Counted from the stretch's first letter, positions 39,396 through 48,516 are shown. The stretch: DNA of 64,000 nucleotides from Streptomyces sp. 3214.6 (GCF_900129855.1 NZ_LT670819.1:6882001-6946000), one strand, 5' to 3'. Program-made: numbers and translations. Notes: generated from the letters alone by a model not told the origin.

Positions 39396-39603
39396 GGGGG
39401 TTGATGTCCTGGGGTCGCGCACATCGGCTGGGCGTGGACTGAGGTCGCGTGCGTTGCCGTCGTGTGGGCCGTCGTCGGGGCGCTGCTTGGGGCGCTGCTC
39501 GGGGTGGGTGGCCCGATCGGGCCTTCAGGGCTCTGACCAGGGAAGATGCGCCATAGTTGTCATGCGCGTTATGGAACCGTGACGACCTTCCGGTGCAGCC
39601 CTC

Positions 39604-39634
39604 TTGACCGCCATGAATTGTTAGCGCTCACAAT
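39604..39634 (+). promoter_or_regulatory. LacI-type palindromic operator before the lacI gene
   Basis: attgttagcgctcacaat (39617-39634) is an 18-base palindrome with one mismatch per arm, strongly like a classical LacI operator. TTGACC at 39604-39609 could be the -35 box, with CACAAT as a weak -10 overlapping the operator. The regulator probably represses itself and the importer operon behind it. Confidence 0.65.
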
Positions 39635-39824
39635 GACCTCCGCTTCACCAGTCAGCGTCCGACGCGAACACGGGAGTTACGAGCGGTGTGCCCCTAGTGT
39701 TTCAACTCGCCTTCATTCCCCGTGCCGTTGCACTCACCGGAACCTCGGCGTGACGTCGGCGGCGCGGGATCATCCAGCCCCATCACAGGACTTATCGGCA
39801 GACCGGCGCCAAGGAGGTGCGGCC

Positions 39825-40871
39825 GTGACACACACTCAGCTTCGGCCGCCCACCATGGCCGACGTGGCACGCCAGGCCGGTGTGTCCCACCAGACCGTGT
39901 CCCGCGTGCTGGGAGACCACCCCAACGTGCGGGACGAGACGCGGGCCCGGGTGCTGCGTGCGATCGAGGAGATGGGCTATCGCCGCAACTCCTCCGCACG
40001 GGCCCTGGTGACCCGGCGTACCCGGACACTGGGCGTGGTCGCCTCCGACACCACCCTCTACGGGCCGGCCAGCACACTGTTCGCGCTCGAGGAGGCGGCC
40101 CGCGCCGAGGGCTATCTCGTCTCCACGGTCAGTCTGCGCAAACTGACCATGGAGAGCCTGTCCGAGGCGCTCGACCACCTCAGCGAGGGCGGGGTGGAAG
40201 GCGTGGTCGCCATCGCCCCGCAGCGGTCGGCGGTGGACGCCCTGGCCGAACTCCGTCACCCGTTCCCCGTGGTGATCGTGGGCAGCGGTCCGGGAGTGGA
40301 CATCCCCGGCGTCAGTGTGGACCAGCACCTCGGCGGGCGGCTGGCCACCGGCCACCTGCTGGCCGCGGGCCACCGCACGGTCTGGCACCTCGCCGGGCCC
40401 GAGGACTGGCAGGAGGCGGCCGACCGGGCCGCCGGCTGGCGGGCGACCCTCGAAGCGGAGGGCATCGAGCCGCCCATGCTGCTGCGGGGGGACTGGAGTC
40501 CGCTGTCGGGCTACCGGGCGGGCCAGGAACTGGCCGGCTGGGTGGGCCGCGGGCTGACCGCCGTCTTCGTCGCCAACGACCAGATGGCACTGGGGGTGTT
40601 GAGGGCCCTGCGGGAGGCGGGGGTCCGAACCCCCCAGGACGTCGCGGTGGTCGGCTTCGACGACATCCCGGAGTCGGAGTTCTTCGCTCCTCCGCTCACC
40701 ACCGTCCGGCAGGACTTCGTGGCGGTGGGCAAGCAAGGCATCGCACTGCTCCTGGAGCTGATCGAGGGCCGCCCGCCCGCCACCCCCTCCAGGATCGCGA
40801 TCGAACCCCAACTCGTGGTGCGCGCCAGTACGTTCCCGTACGCGGCCCAGTCGGAGCGCGCACCCCTTTGA
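39825..40871 (+). CDS. LacI-family transcriptional repressor
   Basis: A 348-residue repressor from GTG 39825, with AAGGAGGTG before it; the longer frame to 39546 would run through the operator. The helix-turn-helix and hinge helix are at residues 10-65 (TMADVARQAGVSHQTVSRVL, then MGYRRNSSARAL). The periplasmic-binding-like effector domain includes VVIVGSGPGVDIPGVSVDQ, FVANDQMALGVLRAL and VGFDDIPESEFFAPPLTTV. The importer operon follows on the same strand after 136 bases. The sugar carried by that importer is the likely inducer. Confidence 0.92.
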   Translation: MTHTQLRPPTMADVARQAGVSHQTVSRVLGDHPNVRDETRARVLRAIEEMGYRRNSSARALVTRRTRTLGVVASDTTLYGPASTLFALEEAARAEGYLVSTVSLRKLTMESLSEALDHLSEGGVEGVVAIAPQRSAVDALAELRHPFPVVIVGSGPGVDIPGVSVDQHLGGRLATGHLLAAGHRTVWHLAGPEDWQEAADRAAGWRATLEAEGIEPPMLLRGDWSPLSGYRAGQELAGWVGRGLTAVFVANDQMALGVLRALREAGVRTPQDVAVVGFDDIPESEFFAPPLTTVRQDFVAVGKQGIALLLELIEGRPPATPSRIAIEPQLVVRASTFPYAAQSERAPL

Positions 40872-41007
40872 CCCCATCGGTCGGACACACCTGCCCAGCG
40901 GTGTGGCCGACATCTCGAACGATGATCGACAGGCTGGACGCAGTATGGCCGGTCCCATCGAGTACCAGCAGGTCCGTCCCCGGGCCGGCTCTTCAAAGGA
41001 GAAGAAC

Positions 41008-42015
41008 ATGCTCAGCAGAAGAAACTTCCTCACCGCGGCGGTCGGCGTGGCGGCCGTGGGCGGTCTGGCGGCCTGTGCCAAGAAGGACGACAGCTCCACC
41101 GGCTCCACCTCCGCGGGCGGCAGCAAGGCGATCACGCTCGGCTTCTCCCAGGTCGGCTCCGAGAGCGGCTGGCGCAGCGCCAACACCACCTCGGTGAAGG
41201 ACGCGGCCAAGGAGGCGGGCTACAACCTCAAGTTCTCCGACGCCCAGCAGAAGCAGGAGAACCAGATCTCCGCGATCCGCAACTACATCGCGCAGAAGGT
41301 GGACGTGATCGCCTTCTCGCCGGTGGTCGTCACCGGCTGGGACGCGGTGCTCAAGGAGGCCAAGGCCGCGAAGATCCCGGTGGTCCTCACCGACCGCTCC
41401 GTGGAGACCTCCGACCAGTCCCTGTACGTCACGCTGGTCGGCTCCGACTTCACCGACGAAGGCCGCCGCGCCGCCAAGATCCTGGAGAAGGTCATCGCGA
41501 AGGCCGGGCTCAAGGCCCCGGTGAAGATCGCCCAGTTGGAGGGCACCACCGGTGCCGCCCCGGCGATCGAGCGCGCCAAGGGCTTCAAGGAGATCATGGA
41601 CGCGGAGCACAAGGCCGACTGGAAGATCGTCGTCAGCCAGACCGGTGACTTCACCCGCGCCGGCGGCAAGCAGGTCATGGCGGCCTTCCTGCAGTCCAAC
41701 CCGGACATCAACGTGCTCTTCGCGCACAACGACGACATGGCCATCGGCGCCATCCAGTCCATCGAGGCGGCCGGCAAGAAGCCCGGCAAGGACATCCTGA
41801 TCGTCTCGATCGACGGCGTGAAGGACGGCTTCGTGGCCATGTCCGAGGGCAAGATCAACGCCATCGTCGAGTGCAACCCGCTCCTCGGCCCCCAGCTGAT
41901 GGACGTCGTGAAGAAGGTCAAGGACGGCCAGACGGTTGAGCGCTGGATCAAGACCAAGGAGGGCGACTTCATGCAGGACCAGGCCAAGGCCGCGCTCCCG
42001 AGCCGCAAGTACTGA
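41008..42015 (+). CDS. Sugar-binding lipoprotein, YtfQ (galactofuranose) type
   Basis: A 335-residue substrate-binding protein. The N terminus combines a twin arginine (SRRNFLTAA) with a lipobox ending at Cys23 (LAAC), so it is probably a Tat-exported lipoprotein. ITLGFSQVGSESGWRSANT, ENQISAIRNYIAQKVDVI, GTTGAAPAIERAKGF and FAHNDDMAIGAIQSIEAAG are the pattern of E. coli YtfQ. The ATG follows AAAGGAG. It is the first gene of a four-gene importer. Galactofuranose is the known ligand of the model protein, and other furanoses are possible here. Confidence 0.9.
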   Translation: MLSRRNFLTAAVGVAAVGGLAACAKKDDSSTGSTSAGGSKAITLGFSQVGSESGWRSANTTSVKDAAKEAGYNLKFSDAQQKQENQISAIRNYIAQKVDVIAFSPVVVTGWDAVLKEAKAAKIPVVLTDRSVETSDQSLYVTLVGSDFTDEGRRAAKILEKVIAKAGLKAPVKIAQLEGTTGAAPAIERAKGFKEIMDAEHKADWKIVVSQTGDFTRAGGKQVMAAFLQSNPDINVLFAHNDDMAIGAIQSIEAAGKKPGKDILIVSIDGVKDGFVAMSEGKINAIVECNPLLGPQLMDVVKKVKDGQTVERWIKTKEGDFMQDQAKAALPSRKY

Positions 42016-42030
42016 CCGACGCACCCACCG

Positions 42031-42079
42031 GCAGGGAGCCTCCGGCCGACCGAGTGCCCTCGGTCCCGGGGCTCCCTGC
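42031..42079 (+). terminator. Stem-loop between binding-protein and ATPase genes
   Basis: gcagggagcc (42031-42040) pairs with ggctccctgc (42070-42079), and the loop contains a second small stem (ccgag/ctcgg). In binding-protein operons such intercistronic stems usually protect the upstream mRNA and lower downstream expression. Confidence 0.65.
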
Positions 42080-42109
42080 GGGCCTGAACCAATCTCAAGG
42101 AGCACTGCC

Positions 42110-43654
42110 ATGGCAGAGCCGCGGCCCGTCCTGGAAATGGCGGGCATAGTCAAAGAGTTTCCGGGGGTACGGGCTCTGTCGGACGTCGACTTCCGGCTCT
42201 TCCCCGGCGAGATCCACGCCCTGATGGGTGAGAACGGGGCGGGCAAGTCCACGCTGATCAAGGTGCTCACCGGCGTCTACTCCCTGGACGGCGGCACGAT
42301 CACGCTGGATGGCCGGTCCGTACGGATCGCCAGCCCGCTGCAGGCCCAGCAGGCCGGTATCAGCACCGTCTACCAGGAGGTCAACCTCTGCCCGAACCTG
42401 TCGGTGGCGGAGAACATCTTCATCGGGCGTGAACCCACCCGCATGGGCCGCATCCAGTGGAAGCAGCTGCGCCGGCAGGCGGCGGAGCTGGTGGACCGCC
42501 TCGGACTCGACATCGACGTCAGCCTCCCGCTGTCCTCCTACCCGCTGGCCGTGCAGCAACTGGTCGCGATCGTCAGGTCGTTGGGCACCGGCGGCGGGGA
42601 CGGCGACGGCGGGGGCCCGGCCACCAAGGTGCTGATCCTCGACGAGCCGACCTCCAGCCTCGACCGCGACGAGGTCCTCCAACTGTTCGCCCTGATGCGG
42701 CGGTTGAAGGACGAGGGCGTCGCGATCCTGTTCGTCTCGCACTTCCTCGACCAGATCTACGAGGTCTGCGACCGGATGACCGTCCTGCGCAACGGCACCC
42801 TGGTCGGCGAGCACATGGTGTCCGACCTCGACCAGGTCGGACTCGTCCAGCTCATGCTCGGCAAGGCCATGGGCCAGCTGGACGAGCTCCACGAACACCA
42901 GCTGCGTTCCGACGCGGGCGAGACGCTGGTCCAGGCGGACGGTCTCGGCAGGACCGGCGGCATCGCCCCGTTCGACCTGGAGATCAAGAAGGGCGAGGTG
43001 ATCGGGCTGGCCGGCCTCCTCGGCTCGGGCCGTACCGAACTCGCCCGGCTGCTCTTCGGCGCCGACCAGCCGGACAGCGGCAAGGTGACCATCGAGGGCA
43101 AGCAGGTCTCGATGAGCGCCCCGAACGACGCGATCGGCGCCGGCGTCGCGTTCTGCTCCGAGAACCGCAAGAGCGAGGGCCTGGTGCCCGATCTGACGGT
43201 GCGGGAGAACATCATCCTGGCCCTGCAGGCCTCGCGCGGCTGGACCCGGCCCATCCCGGCCTCCCAGCGCGACGAACTCGTCGCCAAGTACATCAAGGCG
43301 CTGGACATCCGCCCCGCCAACCCCGAGGCCAGGGTCGGCCAGCTCAGCGGCGGCAACCAGCAGAAGGTGCTGCTGGCCCGCTGGCTGATCACCAGTCCGA
43401 AGCTGCTGATCCTGGACGAGCCGACGCGCGGCATCGACATCGGCGCGAAGGCGGAGATCCAGAAGCTCGTCGTCTCCCTCTCCGAGGACGGCATGTCCGT
43501 CCTGTACATCGCGGCCGAGCTGGAGGAGGTACTCCGGCTCAGTCACACCATCGGAGTGCTGCGCGACCGCCGGCTGGTGGCGCAGATCGCCAACGGGCCG
43601 GAGATCACCACCAGCCGGATCCTGGAGACCATCGCGAGCGGAGAGCACCAGTGA
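42110..43654 (+). CDS. Sugar ABC transporter ATP-binding protein, YtfR type
   Basis: A 514-residue double ATPase. The first half has Walker A GENGAGKSTLIK and Walker B VLILDEPTSSLD, with a Gly/Asp-rich insert (GTGGGDGDGGGPATK) just before Walker B that is not usual in the family. The second half has the degenerate LLGSGRTELARL and an intact LSGGNQQKVLLARW with LLILDEPTRGID. The ATG at 42110 has CAAGGAG before it. It couples to the two permeases that follow, the first of which starts inside its stop codon. Confidence 0.92.
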   Translation: MAEPRPVLEMAGIVKEFPGVRALSDVDFRLFPGEIHALMGENGAGKSTLIKVLTGVYSLDGGTITLDGRSVRIASPLQAQQAGISTVYQEVNLCPNLSVAENIFIGREPTRMGRIQWKQLRRQAAELVDRLGLDIDVSLPLSSYPLAVQQLVAIVRSLGTGGGDGDGGGPATKVLILDEPTSSLDRDEVLQLFALMRRLKDEGVAILFVSHFLDQIYEVCDRMTVLRNGTLVGEHMVSDLDQVGLVQLMLGKAMGQLDELHEHQLRSDAGETLVQADGLGRTGGIAPFDLEIKKGEVIGLAGLLGSGRTELARLLFGADQPDSGKVTIEGKQVSMSAPNDAIGAGVAFCSENRKSEGLVPDLTVRENIILALQASRGWTRPIPASQRDELVAKYIKALDIRPANPEARVGQLSGGNQQKVLLARWLITSPKLLILDEPTRGIDIGAKAEIQKLVVSLSEDGMSVLYIAAELEEVLRLSHTIGVLRDRRLVAQIANGPEITTSRILETIASGEHQ

Positions 43655-44772
43655 CCACGTCGTCGACCCCCTCTTCCCGGTGGCGGGCGCTGACCCGCCA
43701 CCACCTGTTCTGGCCGGTAGCGGTCCTCGTCCTCCTGCTGCTCATCAACGTTCCCTTCACACCCGACTTCTTCTCGATCAAGATGGCGGACGGCCACCTC
43801 TACGGCAGCCTCGTCTCGATCGTGCTGTTCGGCTCGCCCCTCATCCTGGTGGCGGTCGGCATGACCCTGGTGATCGCCACCGGCGGCATCGACCTCTCCG
43901 TGGGCGCCGTGGTCGCCATCACCGGAGCACTGGCCTGCTCGTACATCAGCGACCAGTCCGACCAGGGTGCTCTGTCCGGGGTGCTGCTCGCGATGGGCCT
44001 CGGGCTGCTGGCCGCCGTCGTCTGCGGCCTGTGGAACGGCTTCCTGGTCGCCCGGATGGGCATCCAGCCGATCATCGCCACCCTGATCATCATGGTTGCC
44101 GGCCGCGGTGTCGCCCAGCTGATCACCGACGGCCAGATCATCACCATCAACAGCGAGCCGTACAAGCTGATCGGCGGCGGCTACTGGCTGACGCTGCCGT
44201 TCTCGATCTTCGTGGTGGCCGCGGTCGTGGCCATCACCGTGGCGCTGACCCGCCGCACGGCGCTCGGCCTGCTGGTCGAGGCGGTCGGCGGCAACGCCGA
44301 GGCCAGCCGGCTGGTCGGCATCAGGTCCCGGCGCATCAAGATCATGGTCTATATGTTCTGCGCCCTGTGCGCGGGCATCGCGGGCCTGATGATCAGCTCC
44401 AACACCTCGGCCGCCGACGGCAACAACGCCGGCCTGTGGATCGAACTCGACGCGATCCTCGCCGTGGTGATCGGCGGCACCTCGCTCCTGGGCGGCCGGT
44501 TCTCCGTCGGCGGCACGGTGGTCGGCGCCCTCGTCATCCAGACGCTGACCACCACGATCTACACCATCGGCGTGCCGACCCAGACCAACCTGGTCTTCAA
44601 GGCCGCCGTCGTCATCGTGGTCTGTCTGCTGCAGTCCCCGAAGTTCCGCGCCAAGGTCTTCGGCGCCAAGTTCGCCGCCAGGTTCGGCGCGAAGGCGGGC
44701 GCCAAGCCGGCCGAGGCCAAGGCGGACACCGCCGCGGCGACCGAGGCCGCCCCCAAGATGGAGGTGTCGTGA
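43651..44772 (+). CDS. Sugar ABC transporter permease, YtfT type
   Basis: A 373-residue RbsC-family permease from the GTG overlapping the ATPase stop (GTGA). About eight to ten spans are seen, with the conserved IATGGIDLSVGAVVAITGAL loop and VIGGTSLLGGRFSVGGTVVG. The C-terminal 45 residues form a charged Ala/Lys-rich tail (KFAARFGAKAGAKPAEAKAD) not needed for transport. It pairs with the next permease as a heterodimer, as in YtfT-YjfF. Confidence 0.9.
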   Translation: MTTSSTPSSRWRALTRHHLFWPVAVLVLLLLINVPFTPDFFSIKMADGHLYGSLVSIVLFGSPLILVAVGMTLVIATGGIDLSVGAVVAITGALACSYISDQSDQGALSGVLLAMGLGLLAAVVCGLWNGFLVARMGIQPIIATLIIMVAGRGVAQLITDGQIITINSEPYKLIGGGYWLTLPFSIFVVAAVVAITVALTRRTALGLLVEAVGGNAEASRLVGIRSRRIKIMVYMFCALCAGIAGLMISSNTSAADGNNAGLWIELDAILAVVIGGTSLLGGRFSVGGTVVGALVIQTLTTTIYTIGVPTQTNLVFKAAVVIVVCLLQSPKFRAKVFGAKFAARFGAKAGAKPAEAKADTAAATEAAPKMEVS

Positions 44773-45797
44773 TGACCACGACCACCCAGAGCCCCCCGGC
44801 CGCCCCGGACAGCCGTACCCCGTCCAAGGCCGCGCGGCTGCTCGGCGACCGGCGGCTGCCCGTCGCGGTGACGGCCCTGCTCTTCCTGCTGATGTACGTC
44901 GGCGGTCTGGCCCGGTACCAGTACTACGGCTTCGGTGAACCGCAGGTCTTCCTGAACCTGTTCATCGACAACGGCTATCTGCTGGTCGCCGCGGTCGGCG
45001 TCACCTTCGTCATCCTGTCCGGCGGCATCGACCTGTCCGTCGGCTCGATGATCGGCTTCACGACGATGTTCACGGCCTGGCTGGTGGAACGTCAGGGACT
45101 GCCGCTTGTGCTGGTCGTCCCTATGGCGCTGGCCGTGGGAGCCTTCGGCGGCTTCCTCATGGGCTATGTGATCCACAACTTCGAGATCCAGCCGTTCATC
45201 GTGACCCTCGCCGGCCTGTTCCTGTTCCGCGGCCTGTGCCTGGTCATCAGCAAGGAGTCGATCTCCATCAGCGACTCCACGGTGAGCAGCATGGCGACGG
45301 CGCAGGTGTCGCTGGGGATGGGATTCCTGTCGATCGGCGCGATCGTCTCGCTGGTGGTCCTCGCCGTGGCGTTCTACGTCCTGCACTACACCCGCTTCGG
45401 GCGCCGGGTGTACGCCATCGGCGGCAACGAGCAGTCGGCCATGCTGATGGGTCTCCCGCAGGGCGGCACGAAGATCGCCGTGTACACGGTGAGCGGGTTC
45501 TGCTCGGCGCTGGCCGGACTGCTCTTCACCCTGTACATCCAGTCCGGTGACCCGTTGCACGCGACCGGCATGGAGCTCGACGCGATCGCCGCGGTCGTCA
45601 TCGGCGGCACGCTGCTGACGGGCGGCTCCGGCTATGTCCTGGGCACCCTGTTCGGCGTTCTCGTCCTGGGCCTGATCAAGAGCATCATCCAGTTCGAGGG
45701 CACGCTCAGCTCCTGGTGGACGAAGATCGCCACCGGTGTGCTGCTGTGCGCGTTCATCCTGGTCCAGCGCTTCATGACGACCCGCAAGAAGACCTGA
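44772..45797 (+). CDS. Sugar ABC transporter permease, YjfF type
   Basis: A 341-residue second RbsC-family permease. The ATG at 44772 shares its A with the stop of the preceding gene. ILSGGIDLSVGSMIGFTTMF and VIGGTLLTGGSGYVLGTLFG are the family blocks. The combination binding protein, double ATPase and two different permeases is diagnostic of the YtfQRT-YjfF arrangement, since RbsC-type importers otherwise have one permease. It is the last gene of the operon. Confidence 0.9.
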   Translation: MTTTTQSPPAAPDSRTPSKAARLLGDRRLPVAVTALLFLLMYVGGLARYQYYGFGEPQVFLNLFIDNGYLLVAAVGVTFVILSGGIDLSVGSMIGFTTMFTAWLVERQGLPLVLVVPMALAVGAFGGFLMGYVIHNFEIQPFIVTLAGLFLFRGLCLVISKESISISDSTVSSMATAQVSLGMGFLSIGAIVSLVVLAVAFYVLHYTRFGRRVYAIGGNEQSAMLMGLPQGGTKIAVYTVSGFCSALAGLLFTLYIQSGDPLHATGMELDAIAAVVIGGTLLTGGSGYVLGTLFGVLVLGLIKSIIQFEGTLSSWWTKIATGVLLCAFILVQRFMTTRKKT

Positions 45798-45832
45798 GCG
45801 AGAGAGAGGACCTGACCGAGCCAGCAGCGACG

Positions 45833-45854
45833 CGCCCGGCCCGACGGCCGGGCG
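45833..45854. terminator. Terminator between convergent importer and anti-sigma-type genes
   Basis: cgcccggcc (45833-45841) pairs with ggccgggcg (45846-45854). Imperfect pairing continues outside (gacg and cgtc). It serves two converging transcripts. Confidence 0.65.
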
Positions 45855-45865
45855 TCGTCGCGCCG

Positions 45866-46276
45866 TCAGAACGTTCCGGGTCGGCTCTCCGACTTGTCCG
45901 ACTTGAAGGCGACCCACACGGTCTTGCCGATGGCGTGCTCGGTGACACCCAGGTCGTCCGCCAGTTCGCGGACCAGATGCAGGCCCCGGCCCGAGCAGGC
46001 GTCCGGGTTCGGCGGGGGCGAGGGCGCGGGACGGTCTCCGGTGTCGCGCACCGACAGGCGGATCAGCGGGCCGTCGAGGGTGAGGGTCACGCAGTACTGC
46101 CGGCCCGGAGGGACGCCGTGCAGCAGGGCGTTCGTGGCGAGTTCCGACGCGCACAGCTTTATGTCGTCCAGCCGGTCCACGCGGCCCCAGTCGGTGAGGA
46201 CCTGGTGGACGAAGGTGCGGGCGGCCCGTACCGAGGCGCGCGAGCGGGGAAAACGACGTTGCCGTGACAAGGGCAC
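45866..46276 (-). CDS. ATP-binding anti-sigma-factor-type protein (HATPase_c_2)
   Basis: A 136-residue protein from GTG 46276, with GGAGG before it. It has the GHKL ATPase boxes in compact form: DDIKLCASELATNALLHG (N box), IRLSVRDTGDRP (G1) and CSGRGLHLVRELADDLGV (G2). Single-domain proteins of this type in Streptomyces resemble RsbW/SpoIIAB kinases and act as anti-sigma factors or partners of DNA-binding proteins. It is monocistronic, with no sigma factor nearby. It is divergent from the UTRA-only gene. Confidence 0.87.
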   Translation of the reverse strand: MPLSRQRRFPRSRASVRAARTFVHQVLTDWGRVDRLDDIKLCASELATNALLHGVPPGRQYCVTLTLDGPLIRLSVRDTGDRPAPSPPPNPDACSGRGLHLVRELADDLGVTEHAIGKTVWVAFKSDKSESRPGTF

Positions 46277-46458
46277 GGGGGCACCTCCGGTGGTTCTGGG
46301 GCGTCCTGCGGCGATACCTTACTGTTGTTCGCGAAAGGCGACAAGGTGGTGCAGGGTAGCTGAGGGTGGCTCGGGGTGGCGGTCTACGGATGAGGCGGGT
46401 CGCCTACCGTGTAGGGCGGCAGGGTCGGAAGAACGGTCGGCCGTAACAGGAGGACGTC

Positions 46459-47001
46459 GTGGGTGCGAGCGGTTGGGTCAGCACGTCGTTGCCGTATCTG
46501 ACGCCGTGGGGGACGGGGCAGGGCGACCCCTGGGCGGCCGAGGCCGCGGCCCGGGGCCGGCGCGGCACCCAGCGCATCGTGCACGCCGGCGAGGTGCCCG
46601 CCCCCGCGGACGTGGCGGCGCTGTTCGACGTCCCGGAAGGCGAGCCGGTCGTCGTGCGCCGGCGTCTGATCCTCCTCGACGACGAGCCCAGCGAACTGAC
46701 CGACACCTACTACCCGGTGGCCATAGCCGGCGGCACCCGGCTCGCCGGCACCGCCAAGATCCCCGGCGGTGCCCTCGCGCTGCTCGCCGAACTCGGCCAC
46801 GTCGGCGTCCTCGTCCGGGAGGACGTGACGGCCGGGATGCCCGACGAACAGGAGCGCCAGGCCCTGGGCACCGCCCGCGAGGAGCCCGTCCTGCGGCTCG
46901 TCCGGCTCACGCTGGACCGCGACGACCGGCCGATCCAGGTCGACCGTATGGTGATGCCGGCCCTACGGCAGAGGCTGCGCTACCAGATCAGGATCGGATG
47001 A
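46459..47001 (+). CDS. UTRA-domain protein lacking a helix-turn-helix
   Basis: A 180-residue protein from GTG 46459. It contains only the effector-binding domain of GntR/HutC regulators: VVRRRLILLDDEPSELTDTYYP, IAGGTRLAG, and the C-terminal RLVRLTLDRDDRPIQVDRMV. No DNA-binding part precedes it in any nearby frame, so it is either a shortened paralogue or a partner of the full GntR regulator that it overlaps (ATGA). The two proteins align through DEPxELxxxYYPxxIAxGT. It may form heterodimers or act as an effector sink. Confidence 0.75.
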   Translation: MGASGWVSTSLPYLTPWGTGQGDPWAAEAAARGRRGTQRIVHAGEVPAPADVAALFDVPEGEPVVVRRRLILLDDEPSELTDTYYPVAIAGGTRLAGTAKIPGGALALLAELGHVGVLVREDVTAGMPDEQERQALGTAREEPVLRLVRLTLDRDDRPIQVDRMVMPALRQRLRYQIRIG

Positions 47002-47792
47002 CCGTGCCCAAGGCAGAACCGGAAGCCGTCGACCGCCGATCCCTGCACGAACGGATCGCGGCCGATCTGCGCGACGACATCATGAGCGGAGAGCTCGCCC
47101 CCGGCGCCAACCTGCCCACGACCGCCCAGCTCAAGGAACGCTTCGAGGCGTCCGGCGCGACGGTCCAGAAGGCCCTGCAACTCCTCAAGGACGAACGCCT
47201 GGTGGTCGGCAGGGCGGGCGCCGCGGTCACCGTCCGTGAGCATCGCCAGCGCACGGTCCGGCCGGCCGCGCTGATGATCCCGGGCGGTCCAGGAACGCCC
47301 TACCGCTGGCTCGCCGAGGCCGCCAAGCACGGCACGCACGCCCGTACCGAGCTCATCGACGTCACGGAGACCTGCCCGCCCGCCGACGTCCGCGCCGCCT
47401 TCGGCCTCCCGGCCGACGGCCTGGCCGTGCTGCGCGGTCAGATCCTCCTCGTGGACGACGAACCCGCCGAACTCGTCGAGTCCTACTACCCGTTGGACAT
47501 CGCCCGCGGCACGCCCCTCGCCGAGCGCCGCCGCATCAAGGGCGGCACCCCCGCCCTGCTGACCGACCTCGGTCACCCGCCCCGCCGCAGCACGGACCGT
47601 GTCTCCGCCCGCGTCCCCACCCAGCGGCAGTACCGGGCCCTCCACCTCACCAGCAGCATGCCGGTGCTGCGTACACTGCGGGTCGTCCACAGCGACGACG
47701 ACCGTCCCGTCGAGGTCACCGTGATGGTGAAGGCGGGTCATCTCTACGAGCTGCAGTACGAGTTCACCGGTGAAAGAGGGGGAGAGGCGTGA
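46998..47792 (+). CDS. GntR/HutC-family transcriptional regulator
   Basis: A 264-residue regulator. The winged helix is at residues 14-75 (LHERIAADLRDDIMSGELAP, LPTTAQLKERFEASGATVQK), and a UTRA domain at about 100-255 (VLRGQILLVDDEPAELVESY, then RTLRVVHSDDDRPVEVTVMV). It begins inside the stop of the UTRA-only gene and itself overlaps the next small gene. Such pairs are scattered in Streptomyces and often have no adjacent metabolic target; none is apparent here. Confidence 0.88.
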   Translation: MTVPKAEPEAVDRRSLHERIAADLRDDIMSGELAPGANLPTTAQLKERFEASGATVQKALQLLKDERLVVGRAGAAVTVREHRQRTVRPAALMIPGGPGTPYRWLAEAAKHGTHARTELIDVTETCPPADVRAAFGLPADGLAVLRGQILLVDDEPAELVESYYPLDIARGTPLAERRRIKGGTPALLTDLGHPPRRSTDRVSARVPTQRQYRALHLTSSMPVLRTLRVVHSDDDRPVEVTVMVKAGHLYELQYEFTGERGGEA

Positions 47793-48010
47793 TCGTGCTC
47801 GTTCTTGTGGGGGTGCTCGTGCTCGTCCTGGGCGGCTGCGCCTGCGTCTGGTGGACGGCCCGAGGTGACGCGCCGCGCTGGGCCCGCGTCGTGTCGGCGG
47901 CGACTCTCGCCATGGGCACCGTGGCCGGCGCGTTGACCAGCAAGAACCGCAAGTCGTCGAGCGGGAACACGGTCTCGGACTCGGGCGGGGACTCGGGCTC
48001 GGACAGCTGA
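47789..48010 (+). CDS. Small membrane protein
   Basis: A 73-residue protein from a GTG overlapping the GntR stop. It has an N-terminal hydrophobic span (IVLVLVGVLVLVLGGCACVW), a second weak span and a Ser/Asp/Gly-rich tail. No family is recognised; it is kept because of the coupled start and typical codon use. Confidence 0.55.
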   Translation: MIVLVLVGVLVLVLGGCACVWWTARGDAPRWARVVSAATLAMGTVAGALTSKNRKSSSGNTVSDSGGDSGSDS

Positions 48011-48047
48011 GGCGCGGCCCACGGGCCGGGCCCGCGGCTCACGCCTC

Positions 48048-48494
48048 TTACGCCGCCAGCATCCGCTGGAGCATCCCCCGCAGCAGCACTCGCTCCTCCT
48101 CGCCCAGCCCCGCGAGCGGCTCCCGGGCGAACCGCAGCGATTCGCGCAGCCCCTTGGCGATCCGCCGGCCCTCATCCGTCGCCGCCGCCAGCTTCACGCG
48201 CCGGTCGGCCGGATCGGGACGCCGCTCGACCAGGCCGCGGGACTCCAGCCGGTCGACGATGCCGGTCACGTTGGACGGCTCGCACTTCAGCTTCTGCGCC
48301 AGCTTGCGCATGGGAAGCGGCTCCAGCGAGAGCAGACTCAGCAGCCGGGCCTGCGCGCCGGTGAGGGCGTGACCGGCGGCGGCTTCCTCGTAGTCCTCGT
48401 GGAAACGGGCCACGACCTCGCCGATCAGCTCGACGACCTCCATGGTCAGCGCGTCGGGACGGGGGCTCGGGGAAGTCGGATGCGAGGTGGCCAT
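48048..48494 (-). CDS. MarR-family transcriptional regulator
   Basis: A 148-residue winged-helix repressor. The DNA-binding part is PMRKLAQKLKCEPSNVTGIV (recognition helix) followed by DRLESRGLVERRPDPADRRV (wing). It is divergent from the CurA-type reductase, with a 109-base gap holding cctgaaa/tttcagg half-sites. It probably represses the reductase until an electrophile or aromatic ligand binds. Confidence 0.9.
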   Translation of the reverse strand: MATSHPTSPSPRPDALTMEVVELIGEVVARFHEDYEEAAAGHALTGAQARLLSLLSLEPLPMRKLAQKLKCEPSNVTGIVDRLESRGLVERRPDPADRRVKLAAATDEGRRIAKGLRESLRFAREPLAGLGEEERVLLRGMLQRMLAA

Positions 48495-48516
48495 GGTTTC
48501 AGGGTACCCGGTTTAC

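Noticed and set aside
39207..39404. 65-codon frame encoding heptapeptide repeats
   Set aside because: It is produced by the 21-bp DNA repeat, has no ribosome-binding site, and an equal repeat frame exists on the other strand.
46459..47001. UTRA-only gene as a frameshifted GntR gene
   Set aside because: I looked for a helix-turn-helix in all upstream frames between 46277 and 46459 and saw none, so a frameshift does not explain the missing domain.
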